Shown in pieces: positions 38,001-48,000 of a DNA stretch of 64,000 nt. The DNA lies in the NCBI GenBank assembly GCA_013359135.1, contig JABWCN010000006.1:1-64000 (forward strand). The letters are read 5' to 3'. The notes beneath the pieces are model-generated. The model was not told the DNA's origin. It did not search any database and saw nothing but the letters and a program-made list of their open reading frames with translations. The translations under genes and the position numbers were made by a program. The stretch is from Pseudobdellovibrionaceae bacterium. GTDB lineage: Bacteria; Bdellovibrionota; Bdellovibrionia; Bdellovibrionales; Bdellovibrionaceae. Numbering within the stretch: position 1 is the first letter of the stretch; each line of letters begins with the position of its first letter.

Positions 38001-39749
38001 AACACGGCTTCTACCGCAAATGGCAGTTTGTTTGGATTTTTCTCGACAGCAGGTTCTTTTAGTCCAACGGTTGTAACTCCCAGCTTGACTATTAACACAA
38101 ATCAAAGCCTTGAGGGGAACTATAAATTTGAAGAGGCAAAGGTCGTTGGTGACATTAATGGTGATGGATATGATGATGTCATGACTCACATTAATAATAA
38201 TAATCAATGGGTTGTTGCTATTTATTATGGAAGTGCCAATGGATTAATTCAATCCCCAACACCATCTTACAACGCAGTTGGAACTCAACCAAAACTTTTT
38301 AAGTCTATAACTGACACTAAACTTGGCGAACAAATTTTTAGAGCCGGAGATTTGAATGGTGATGGCTATGCAGATGTCTTAATTTTGAGTTCTAATGGTC
38401 TTGGAAGCTATATTTACTATGGTTCATCAAATGGTTTAGTTACAAATGTTGAACCAGATATCTCTCCTGTAGGTAAAAATCCCCTTCGCTTTGCTGTTAA
38501 TGGAACTAACGCAGTGACTTTTGATATTAACAAAATCACCTATGAGCAGAATGGAATGACCGCTGTTCAATCTTATAATGGCAAAGTCCAATCTGTTACA
38601 GTGGGTAAGTTTAATAACGACATTTACGACGACATCGCTATTAGAGTTCGAGATAATTATACTATTCCTGCTAGCATCCAAAGTGGTTCCTTAAATTATT
38701 CGGGAACAGGACGTGTATTTATTCTCTATGGTAGCTCTTCTGGTCCAAAAATCAACACAGCAACTGGTAGAATTCTTCTGCAGGATGGATCAGGAAACCC
38801 TGCGGATGTTGTTAGTACCAATCCTTGCGACGCTCTTGATAACTCCAATTGTAAGATACAAATGTTGACATCACCTAACGCTAGTTCATTGAATTTTGGA
38901 TTTTCACTGGCTAGAAGAAACCTTTATAGTGTCGCAACCAGTGAATATGATGGTCTTTTGGTTTCAGATCCAACTTATAATAGCAATGCTGGTATTGTTT
39001 ATGTTTTTAAAGGAGACGTAAGAGGACTTAACCCAGTGCCTATACAAAACTTAACTCCAAGAGACACAAATACTAACTTTGGATACACAATTGTTGAAGT
39101 TGGAGATATTAATGGAGACTTAAAAAAAGATATCGCCGTGAGTGCATACAACGTACCTAGTTCTTCTACTCGTGCTCAAGTTATTACGATATTTTTTGGA
39201 AAACAAGTACAGTCTCAATCCGCCTATGGGGGCGCTAATACAGATTCTTTATCTGATACAAGTTTCTGGACGCCAGCCATTTTAGATAATCAAATTTCTA
39301 CAGACTTCAAACCACAAGTCATCAATCCAGTATCTTCTGTTTCTACAGACTACTTTGGCTATGGCATGACTGGGTTAGGAGACTTTAATCGCGATGGCTA
39401 TGCTGATCTAGCTATTAACGTCTCTAATGGAGATTACAATGTTAGTGGTAATGTTTCTCAAACAGGTTATGTTCTAATCTTTTTTGGAAGTGCAGATGGT
39501 TTGCAAATTCAAGAAAGTAAAATTACTCCGACTCCTTATCCTCGATGTTATCAAGGTACATCTGCAGTTTGTGATCCATATCAAGTCTTTTTGCCACAAT
39601 TTTCAGAAAATGATTTTACTCATATTAATCCTTTCTCTGTGGGCGACTTAAACGGTGATGGTCTTCCTGATTTAGTTGTTGGAGCAGCAGGAAGATCTCA
39701 CCCAAGTGGAAAAGGTATTTCAACAGGAGTTATCTATGTCCTTTATTAA
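35049..39749 (+). CDS. giant FG-GAP/fibronectin type III lipoprotein 1
   Basis: A 1566-residue lipoprotein (hydrophobic segment and lipobox LGALTSC). Two fibronectin type III-like domains follow to about residue 230 (SPSSIRLTWGL and NEVKLSWTMN). The rest is a long set of FG-GAP/integrin-alpha-like blades, each with a calcium-loop motif of the DxNxDGxxD kind. I count at least nine, including GDFNCDGLPDIAVS, GDFNNDGFDDIAVS and GDLNGDGYADVLIL. These should form one or more calcium-binding beta-propellers on the cell surface or in the periplasm, typical of adhesion. It starts three bases after the FliF/FliG-like gene and is a tandem paralogue of the next gene. Confidence 0.88.
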   Translation: MKINLDSFFKIKYGLIKVLIPIVLSLGALTSCSNSGLQGTSLYSKFQGISSAEALSPSSIRLTWGLDAKYTEYRIYENDAVTPAKKETFGMTTVSNLQAGTTYYYLISGYSEAAGENFVGDKISVMTMNHFTGLKSDGIILKSSNEVKLSWTMNSATTKFKIYYKNKTGTWDLNSPATIVENDNQYTLTGLTTGQEYCFYIKAEYLDGTSEPAASSEADLNSAAPCQLITAPMPSLPTISINSVTFGDFPWFWTANGDTTYKTEIYDSSTNNRIASRIGNGYFRSTVSLNQGNKNFYALVSNATGNVSRVDLNIISNKAVTSTAVRKMNSTGSIGPIFPPILSDGKGPQNLGTQVVSGDFNCDGLPDIAVSANASVPFSTKEHYSGIGSVTVYYTRQYIENDANGDPVTKYGLKTDVAPSATAVAPNPQLISYPIDTSSASIGTKLAVGNFNGDCYQKGYDAASPNGSPARGNCDYIYTHFTTPTAQLIRNTKKCDDLVVNTKAGYFYVVYGDPVLGLVSGSMSNTAGSDEQTCDSASSSCRTSKYNVPTGYNSSSFGRAIAVGDFNNDGFDDIAVSAPLNGTNIDDILVYRGDSLGIYPYGSSYSFSNIRADSSVGLAGAEIISSSSNDFGFSLTAVPNSRLCKNGSPASSVYRTQFLSDGSNQNINGLDTTKCADLIIGSPKKAHGSNTGSIYSCRGSQPTVGDKQKITSWTCREHYPNSIASELISDFGYSLVGVANQNGYPVGPNVLGTALSLRRPNVWGALFVGAPSSTINTQTNVGSVYGYYLTDSNGNNVSKGIQTVLGSAGGAHTVGADNAVPCDRVNSTCVVQRIYPSPAQVGMKFGFTLSSVGEKAGSDDPWMPMLAVGSPYRDNINTSGQTVTDAGALYLFRGDISTFMNQIDNGIEITQPKYNPTKLTACSNGDCTWLSGGVSPFGSTIVYSNTVSTSANLGLGGAAGFNSLADYSFNNDTQTDVFVSAPNDNTASTANGSLFGFFSTAGSFSPTVVTPSLTINTNQSLEGNYKFEEAKVVGDINGDGYDDVMTHINNNNQWVVAIYYGSANGLIQSPTPSYNAVGTQPKLFKSITDTKLGEQIFRAGDLNGDGYADVLILSSNGLGSYIYYGSSNGLVTNVEPDISPVGKNPLRFAVNGTNAVTFDINKITYEQNGMTAVQSYNGKVQSVTVGKFNNDIYDDIAIRVRDNYTIPASIQSGSLNYSGTGRVFILYGSSSGPKINTATGRILLQDGSGNPADVVSTNPCDALDNSNCKIQMLTSPNASSLNFGFSLARRNLYSVATSEYDGLLVSDPTYNSNAGIVYVFKGDVRGLNPVPIQNLTPRDTNTNFGYTIVEVGDINGDLKKDIAVSAYNVPSSSTRAQVITIFFGKQVQSQSAYGGANTDSLSDTSFWTPAILDNQISTDFKPQVINPVSSVSTDYFGYGMTGLGDFNRDGYADLAINVSNGDYNVSGNVSQTGYVLIFFGSADGLQIQESKITPTPYPRCYQGTSAVCDPYQVFLPQFSENDFTHINPFSVGDLNGDGLPDLVVGAAGRSHPSGKGISTGVIYVLY

Positions 39750-42700
39750 AACTCACGTTGGCAGCACATTAGCTTTTGTTGGATTGTTTTTACTTACTCT
39801 AACATCTTGTTCAGATGGAGGATTGCAAACAGGTTCTTCCACCGCCACATTTAGTGGAGTTACAACAGCTACCGTTCTTTCACCAACAAGTATTAAACTC
39901 AGCTGGGTGAAAAACTCTTCTGCTAAAGAATATCAAATTTATATTAACTCAAGTACTTCTCCCGTCGGAAGTACAGCTCTTGATTATTATGTCGTTGAAA
40001 ATCTAACTCCAGAAACTTCTTATTCATTCAAAGTTATTGGAACATCTGACTCAAATATTTTTGGCGCAGATAAGGAAATGCAAGCGACTACTTGGCCCAG
40101 GTTCACTGGTGTGACTTCAGCAAGTGCAGACAATCAAGGAAATATTTTACTTAGTTGGAACTTTCCTTACTCAGCTCAAAAATATTTAATTTTTTATAAA
40201 AAAAATTCTGCACCTGATGCAACATCTACTAACAACTGGGAAACTGCCAACGTAGAATCAACAACCAACAGCGCTTCTATTAGTGGTCTTGATACCGCCA
40301 GTAAATACTATTTTATGGTTCATGCTGTATATAAAGAAGGTGAAAAAGAAATCACAACGAAATCAATTTCAGTCACAACACAAACAAGTTTTGCTGCCCC
40401 AACGTATACAATTTCAGAAGTTTCAATTGGAAATGTTCCAACGGTAACAGTAGACCCAACAGAAGATACTACGCATGGAGAAAACTTTTTTAAAACTACT
40501 GTCCTGTGGAATGGAGTTGCCGTTTCAGATCCTCTTATTGGAAAAGGCCAAGTTGTTCTTTCTGCGAATGCCAACCTCCCCTTGGGAAAAGTTGAGAATT
40601 TAGCTCTAAAAGTTGAATACTCTGATGGAAACAGATCTGAAAGTATGACAATTGAGGGACTAACAACCTATATTAAAGGTATCCCTACAAACATCGAAAC
40701 GCCTGCCACTAGCTCCCTTGCTCAAGGCTCAAGCTATATGGGAAAAGTTTTAGCAAAAGGTGATTTTAATTGTGATGGTTTAGATGATTTAGCTATTGGA
40801 ATGCCAGATGTATCTGTGGCCGATTTAGGCGTAAAATCAAATTTAGCTGGAGCTGTTATCGTTTACTACTCTAAGGAAACATCGCCAGGAGTGTTACAAT
40901 TAAACACAACTGGAACACCTTCTGTTAATCCCGCGTCGGGGGATCCTCAAATTATTACTTTTGATGATTTAACTCAGCGTGAACAATTTGGCTATTCTTT
41001 AGCTTCGGGAAACTTAAATGGTGATAAAAATGGTCAGTTCAGTTGTGATGATCTTATCGTAGGAGCGCCTTATTCACTTTCAAATTATGTGGGTGTGAGT
41101 GGTAGCTTCCAAGCACAAAATGGTGCTGCTTATGTCTTCTTTGGAAGTACAAAAGGTTTGTCTACAGCATCACATATTTCCGATATTGCTTCAAATACTT
41201 CAACTTGTGATGGAAGCTTAAATAATGCAATTTGTTCACCAGTAAAACTTTTTGAAAATCCAATGACCATTCCAACAAGTCTAACTGGTGGCCAACAGCT
41301 AAATAAAAGTTTCTCTGGAAATGGCAACTGGGAAAGATTTGGCTACTCTATTACTTTCATCGGTGATTTCAATGCTGATGGATATGATGATATCGCTATA
41401 GGTGCTCCTTACGCTCACTATGATGGGCGACTATCAAATTTGCCCACTACTTCTAAATTAATTGAAAATGCAGGAGCAGTTTATATTTACTTTGGTTCGA
41501 AGTTTGGTCTTGGATATGAATACCCAGCTGCCACTTCTACACCAACAGTATTAGATGCTGCTGTTAGGTATTTGAAAATTTACGCTCCAATTCCTCAAGC
41601 TAATGCTTTATTTGGTGCTGCTGTGGCTGGTGGTGGAGATATTGACGGTCGATATAAAATTAGAGCTAACGGTGGAGCTAATTTTTACGGTGGTGGTGAT
41701 CTTGTTGTTGGTTCTCCTGGATTTAAATACTCGGACTATATTAATACAAACTTACTTGCAACATCTCCTTACACCGTAGGTACGGACAAAGATTCTAATA
41801 GTATCTTGAGTTCGCCTTCGGGGAATTGGTGGGATGTTGGAGGAGTTTCTTTATCAGCTGGAACTAACTACTATGGATTCCCACAATCAACTAGCTCTGT
41901 GGGTGCAGCTTACATCTATTTTGGAAGAAGTGCCTCTTCTGCTCCTTCATCTGATGAAACTCCAAGCCGTTCTGCATTTTGGAAATGCGGTAGAAGAGGA
42001 ATGTCAGTTAATGAACATTATTCCTGCTTGTTTGATAATTCAAATGTCAAAATGTTAACTCCAAGAAAATCAAGTGTAGCTACCAATATCACTGGTTTTG
42101 GCTCAGCAGTTGCAGTTCTTGGGTCAAAATCTCGTTTTAAAGAAAACTCTGGAACAGACATATTAACTGTTGCTCCAACACCTGGTAATCCAAAACAGTA
42201 TTTTGCTGACTCAAATGAAGATGGTTTTGCTGATGTGGTTGTTTCAGCGCCAAGCACTACTGTCAGTGGTAAAACTGGAGTCGGTATTTTGCAGGTTTAC
42301 TATGGAAACTCTTCTCGGCTGTTTAACCCAAGCGATCTTTACAACCTCTTTTCAGATACTAATCCATTAAGTGACTCTGGAAGTAATTCAGTTACCTGTT
42401 CTGATTTTACCACTATCAACTCTACATCTAAGCAACTATGTAAACCTGTGATCATAAGCTCAACATCCCTTTCTTCAGGTGCTACTATTGGAAGCTCTCA
42501 ATCACAATTTGCTGTTGGAGATGTAACAGGAGATGGTTTATTAGATCTTGCTGTTGGTGCTCCTGGAGAAAATGTCATCGGTACTGGTTCGGGAGCTGCC
42601 CTTGTCTTTGCAAGTGTTAAAAATGGTGGTCTGAGTCCAACTTATAGAAAAATTTATACAACATTTGCAGATACTTCTGATGCTTTTGGAACTTCTGTTA

Positions 42701-45024
42701 TTATTGGAAATTTTAATGGTGACAAGAGTAATGATCAATTAGCTAAAGGAAATAACACTCCACCTTTTGTTGATTTTCCTTATGGAGATCTTTTTGCTGG
42801 TGCACCTAATGATGAAATCTCACGTCCAGGTGGTGGAGCCGTTTATGGATTTTACACACAAGACACAGCTTTACCTTCTACACTAAGTACTCATACGCAA
42901 TTGATCACAGAATCTTTAGCTTCATTTACTGAGTATGGACTTGGAGAAACAAAACTTGTTGGCGATATCAATAATGATGGTTATGTTGATGCTGTTTCTA
43001 AAGTAACTAGTTTTGGCCAAAAAGGCGAAAAAACCTACGATGCGGTTATATACTATGGAAGCTCGATTGGGCTGATAACCACTTCTTTTTGTCTGGCAAA
43101 TCAAACTAAGATTTTCAAATCTGGAAGCCATACAGCCGACTGCTATCCTTCAAGATCTCCAACTCAAGGAATTACAAATCTTGATATCGCTTTACCTCAA
43201 AAAATTGAGCGCCCATCAAATTTAGATCCCTTATGGAGTTTTATTGGAATAGATGCGGGTGACGTTAATCACGATGGTTTTGCTGATGTTTTATTTATTC
43301 CAGCTCCAGGAGCCACCACTAAATATTCTTCTTTATATTTTGGATCAAGAACTGGATTGCTTAGCGTAGTTGATCCATCATGGATTCCTGCAGCTGGAGA
43401 TCCTCAAATTGTAAGTGCCATCCTAACTGCACAAACTGCAAATGGACAAGATACTTATGGAAACTCATCTACAAATAACAGATCACCCTTCGTAGCCGCA
43501 GATTTCAATGGTGACGGTTATTCCGACTTAGCTTTTGGCTTACCCTATATTAGCAGTCGAAGAATGAATATGACTGCTGGTGACACGCCTGACCCAGCTG
43601 GCCTTATTGGTGGTCCATCAAAAGCGCTAGGAACTGGATGGGAATGTTCTGGTTCTGTGACTTACTCATCATGCACAAATGGAGATGCGGTTCCTTGGGC
43701 TGGTTCGATCAGAATTCTTTATGGGTCTTCTTCTGGATACCAAACTCCAAAGAAAAATGGTTCCACTGGAGATATTAATCGTGGTGAACCTTACCCTCTA
43801 AATATGGAAGGAACTGAAGAAGCTGCTGAGGCAAGCAAGCCTTGTGAATCAAGTGCTAATAATTCTGATCCAATTTGTAAACCAACCTATATGGATAATC
43901 CTGTTTTTGAAAACATCAGTTTTGGATATGATAAATTAGGACATAATTTTGGAGCCAGCATCACCACTGCAGATGTAAATCACGACGGCTATCTTGACTT
44001 GTTGGTGGCAGCTCCTGGTTTTGAAGATCTTAGCTGTTATTCAGGAACAACTTATAGTAATTATGGCCGAGTCTATGTATTCTACGGCAGTCAATACGGC
44101 TTGCTCGCCACAACCGCAAGGAAGTACTACACTGCTGACTTGACAGCCCCTTGTCCAGGAACTTTTGCAACAGACAAAGCTCTGCAAAATACCAACGGAG
44201 GCAAAGTGCGAGCTATAATGCCAACGTTAGTGGATTATGGTTTTGCAAATAACAAAACTGAAAGAAATTTTGGATTTTCTCTAATGTCTGCAGGAGATGT
44301 CAATGGTGATGGTTTTGATGACTTTATTATTGCTACTCCAAATGACTCCTTTACGACCCTAACTAAAGCTGGATCTGCCTACATCTATTATGGGCCACTT
44401 TGTCCTGCTGATAACTATGATCAAATTACTGATGAGTTTCAAAATGCTGATAATTTAAATATTCAAAAATTTTTTAAAGGGCAATTGCCAGTTGGTGCTT
44501 CGACAACTCAAGAATCAAATATCACGATAGCCGACACTACAATAACTAATTCTTGCTTTAGAGGAGCTTCTACTAAAATGAAGCCAATGCCTCAAAAATT
44601 TTACGTTTACGGCGCTATAAGTAATGAACAGTGGGGTCTTTCGATTATTGCCGGTAAACCTAAAAAAGGTGATTTTAACAGGGATGGATATGATGACATA
44701 ATCATAGGAACGCCTTACTATAATGATGTCGTCAGAAATCTTGTGGACATAGGTCAAGGAGTTGTATTTTTTGGAAGTCCTCTTGGGTTATACACCAACG
44801 ATTATCCAGCAACTTCAGTGGTACTTACAAACTCAAATCAAATACGACCTTATTCCATAGTACCGACTAATTATCCATCCAACTCGAAGTTTTTTATCAA
44901 AATGAGTACCAGTGGTGATATAAATGGCGATGGAACTATGGATATTTTAGTTCCATCTATACACTATAATGGCCAAACTCCCTTTAAAGGAGTCAGTTTA
45001 GGAACGTTTTTTATATTTAATTAA
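39736..45024 (+). CDS. giant FG-GAP/fibronectin type III lipoprotein 2
   Basis: The start is the ATG at 39736 (AGGAG six bases upstream), giving about 1762 residues and a lipobox ending LTLTSC. It overlaps the end of the preceding gene by 14 bases. The N-terminal fibronectin type III pair (SPTSIKLSWVK and GNILLSWNF) and a shared GVTTA/GISSA-type opening show that the two genes arose by duplication. About fourteen FG-GAP calcium motifs follow, e.g. GDFNCDGLDDLAIG, GDFNADGYDDIAIG, GDVNHDGFADVLF and GDFNRDGYDDIIIG. It is likely a surface adhesin or a structural propeller array. C-terminal blades run to the last residues (GDINGDGTMDILVPS), with no separate anchor. Confidence 0.88.
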   Translation: MSFIKTHVGSTLAFVGLFLLTLTSCSDGGLQTGSSTATFSGVTTATVLSPTSIKLSWVKNSSAKEYQIYINSSTSPVGSTALDYYVVENLTPETSYSFKVIGTSDSNIFGADKEMQATTWPRFTGVTSASADNQGNILLSWNFPYSAQKYLIFYKKNSAPDATSTNNWETANVESTTNSASISGLDTASKYYFMVHAVYKEGEKEITTKSISVTTQTSFAAPTYTISEVSIGNVPTVTVDPTEDTTHGENFFKTTVLWNGVAVSDPLIGKGQVVLSANANLPLGKVENLALKVEYSDGNRSESMTIEGLTTYIKGIPTNIETPATSSLAQGSSYMGKVLAKGDFNCDGLDDLAIGMPDVSVADLGVKSNLAGAVIVYYSKETSPGVLQLNTTGTPSVNPASGDPQIITFDDLTQREQFGYSLASGNLNGDKNGQFSCDDLIVGAPYSLSNYVGVSGSFQAQNGAAYVFFGSTKGLSTASHISDIASNTSTCDGSLNNAICSPVKLFENPMTIPTSLTGGQQLNKSFSGNGNWERFGYSITFIGDFNADGYDDIAIGAPYAHYDGRLSNLPTTSKLIENAGAVYIYFGSKFGLGYEYPAATSTPTVLDAAVRYLKIYAPIPQANALFGAAVAGGGDIDGRYKIRANGGANFYGGGDLVVGSPGFKYSDYINTNLLATSPYTVGTDKDSNSILSSPSGNWWDVGGVSLSAGTNYYGFPQSTSSVGAAYIYFGRSASSAPSSDETPSRSAFWKCGRRGMSVNEHYSCLFDNSNVKMLTPRKSSVATNITGFGSAVAVLGSKSRFKENSGTDILTVAPTPGNPKQYFADSNEDGFADVVVSAPSTTVSGKTGVGILQVYYGNSSRLFNPSDLYNLFSDTNPLSDSGSNSVTCSDFTTINSTSKQLCKPVIISSTSLSSGATIGSSQSQFAVGDVTGDGLLDLAVGAPGENVIGTGSGAALVFASVKNGGLSPTYRKIYTTFADTSDAFGTSVIIGNFNGDKSNDQLAKGNNTPPFVDFPYGDLFAGAPNDEISRPGGGAVYGFYTQDTALPSTLSTHTQLITESLASFTEYGLGETKLVGDINNDGYVDAVSKVTSFGQKGEKTYDAVIYYGSSIGLITTSFCLANQTKIFKSGSHTADCYPSRSPTQGITNLDIALPQKIERPSNLDPLWSFIGIDAGDVNHDGFADVLFIPAPGATTKYSSLYFGSRTGLLSVVDPSWIPAAGDPQIVSAILTAQTANGQDTYGNSSTNNRSPFVAADFNGDGYSDLAFGLPYISSRRMNMTAGDTPDPAGLIGGPSKALGTGWECSGSVTYSSCTNGDAVPWAGSIRILYGSSSGYQTPKKNGSTGDINRGEPYPLNMEGTEEAAEASKPCESSANNSDPICKPTYMDNPVFENISFGYDKLGHNFGASITTADVNHDGYLDLLVAAPGFEDLSCYSGTTYSNYGRVYVFYGSQYGLLATTARKYYTADLTAPCPGTFATDKALQNTNGGKVRAIMPTLVDYGFANNKTERNFGFSLMSAGDVNGDGFDDFIIATPNDSFTTLTKAGSAYIYYGPLCPADNYDQITDEFQNADNLNIQKFFKGQLPVGASTTQESNITIADTTITNSCFRGASTKMKPMPQKFYVYGAISNEQWGLSIIAGKPKKGDFNRDGYDDIIIGTPYYNDVVRNLVDIGQGVVFFGSPLGLYTNDYPATSVVLTNSNQIRPYSIVPTNYPSNSKFFIKMSTSGDINGDGTMDILVPSIHYNGQTPFKGVSLGTFFIFN

Positions 45025-45045
45025 GTTGAGTACGTTGGGGGAAAA

Positions 45046-48000
45046 TTGAAAGCCGTAAAAAAATATTTATTTTTTATATTTTTAATAGTCTCTACATTAC
45101 TTGTAACTTCTTGTAAAAAAGATTCCTCATCTCCTATTGTTTTACCTCCAGGTACTGAAGTTACTTACTCCACAAATGACTATGTTAGCTTATCTCAGGC
45201 TTATTACAAAGTAGAACTGCAACAATATAACTCCCTTGATAAAACCTTTAACACTCTTTCTGATATTACCCCCAAAGTAAACTTAGACCTAGGTCAAAAT
45301 GTATCTTATGTTCTTCCAAAAGATAAAAACACAGCTGGTATTTTTCTTATAAAAGTTAATCTATCAAGACAACCATTGAACTTTGAAGCCTTTGTTGTTC
45401 CAGGACGAACAACATTTCCAAGTATGGCAACAACTCTTGCTGTCGAACTCATTAAAAAATATTCTAATAAATCAATCGATACTTATCGTGAAGATACTGT
45501 CATTGCCATTGAAAATTTCATAAAAGAATACATACTCACTCAAAATAACAAATATACTGAAATTAAGGATCAAACTTTAGAAGTACAATACAAATTCATG
45601 AAGAATGGTCTTAGTTCTAATTACGACTTCCTTTCTTTATTAAAAGACTACGAAATTAATTTTAGCTTTAATGATAATGGGATTGTAAGTTCTGCGCCCT
45701 TTCCATTTTCTTTTAAAAATAATTTTCCCTCTCTGGACATGTCTAACTCAACTCCTGTATCAAAAATATATTATGGTATAGAAAAACAAGAAGTCCTTAT
45801 TCGTGGTCAAGGAATTGACTTAGATAATGATTTTTTAATTTATAGATGGAGCTTAGAAGGAGCTCCTATGAAAACACTAGAAAAAACAGAATTTCGTTGG
45901 ACACCAGATTATGATGGTTTTAGAGCCACTCCATATGTTGTGTCTTTAGTGATAACTGATGGCAGTAAAGAACAAGCGCTTAAGTGGAATGTTCAAATTG
46001 CAAATTTTAATAGACTTCCAAAAGTTTCGTCTGACTGCCCCAAAGAAATAAAAGAAAATCAAACCGTAAAATGTAAAATTTCGGCTGTTGATTTTGACTC
46101 TGAAGCTACCAATATAAGCCTCAGAGATACAGGAGTTAATTCAAGAGCCACAATCAACTCATTGAAAACTGATGACTCTACAAGAGTCATCAAAATAAAT
46201 AATACCACATCAGTTGATTTTGAGTTTACCCCCAACAACAAAGACGCATTAGCACGATCTGCTTATTTTCAATTCGAAGTTGAAGATGCTGGTGGAGGAA
46301 CAAGTAACTTTCCTCTGGCTTTTTCAATTGAGGACATCAACTCACCCCCTGATATTGTTGGAACTTATACAGAAATAACTCCAGACAAAGATCATGAGTG
46401 GGATTACTGTGCATTAGAAAATCCCGATGGTGGTTTGATCCCTTTTGATTTCTCTATTAAAGTTCAAGATCCTGACAATATCACCGCCACAGCTGATGGT
46501 GGTTTTGATATTATTTCCACTCCTCGCTTAGGTGGTTCACTCAGCTGCTCGGGAGATGGTTGTGTTGAAGCGATTACATGTCCAGCTGGAATTATTTCCA
46601 CTCCACAAGAGCAATATTTCTGTTATCGATGGAAGGCTTCTGAATCAAAAAAAACAGGTACTCTTTCTTTCACGTTTAAAGATGATCATGGAGGAACTTC
46701 CGAACTTAGACAAATTTCTCTCGTTGCTTCTGACCGCAATGAAAAACCATGCGTAAGAGATATTCCTGGTGCCTATGGAAGATCCTTAAGTTTAAACCAA
46801 AATCAATATGATTACACTCTAAATGCTGATGATTTTGATCTTGATGTGCCATTTGTTTCAATTACCTCAAATCAATCTTCAAATTCAAGCGATGTTTACC
46901 CCTTCCTTTATGATTCCAACACTTCAAAACCATTAATTTTTAGAAAAAAATATTTTGGAAATACTTTAAATAAAGCTCATTATAGAACTCGTTTTACTGA
47001 CTTAAATACCCCTGGTGGTGCAAAGGTAAATCTTCGGGTCAACTATCAATCTCCTTATAGTGGTGTAGTCAAATTTTATCGATCCACTACCTTCTCTTCT
47101 GATGTTACCATTCCACAAGATTTTCCAATTGAAACTAATGCCGGACTGCTGCCAACTTTACACTACAAGTACAAAACAGCTCAAACAGTTACTATGGAAA
47201 AAGATGATCTAGAGGTGTGGGTACCAGTTACCGTTTATGATCAAACGATTGCTGTAAACAAATTAAACTCTATAAAACCTACCACTATTGATGGTATTTC
47301 CGTAACAACTGCAGGCTTATCTGTTACTAATTCATCACCCATAACTGATTTTGGAACAATAACTATTTCAAGAGTGAGTACCGCAACTAGCTTATCACTA
47401 CCAAAGTATATGGAATTTTTCAGTAGTGATGAGTCTATACCATCAAATAGTACAATGCATTTTTACAACTTTGCTAAAGTTGATTTCGCCGTTGGACAAA
47501 GTAGTGCTACGGTCAGTGTTTCAGCATTTAAAAATCACTTAACTCATAGTTTTTCTAGCTCAAATACATTAAGTGTAAATAAGAACTTCATTCCTTACAT
47601 TGATTTTGGTATCACCTCTGCGATAGGAACTCCACAAAATGAAATGATCTTGGGTTCAACATTATCTGATAATTCAATAAAAGTTTCTTATGAAAACCTT
47701 TATAATTATACTAACTTTTCTTTAAATCCTATCAATGGATCCGCAAATAGATCTCTGACGGTAACCGCCGAAGATTCATTCACTTTATCTCAAAATTCTA
47801 TTTTGAAGGATCAAAATGGAGATCAATATAAACTAGTTGGCACTGATTTAACTTTATTTGGAACCCGTCAACTGCAACGCTTAGGTTCAGCAACTAATCC
47901 ATTAAGTACTGCAATAACACTAACTGCTGCATCTACTATTTTTAATAGCTTGAACAATACTAAGTATGTTTTAGATCAAGACATTAATTTTCCTGCAAAC

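Noticed and set aside
36120-44970. Many near-identical GAT-rich motifs that could suggest a DNA repeat array
   Set aside because: They encode the FG-GAP calcium loops; spacing and sequence vary, so this is protein repetition and not CRISPR or satellite DNA.
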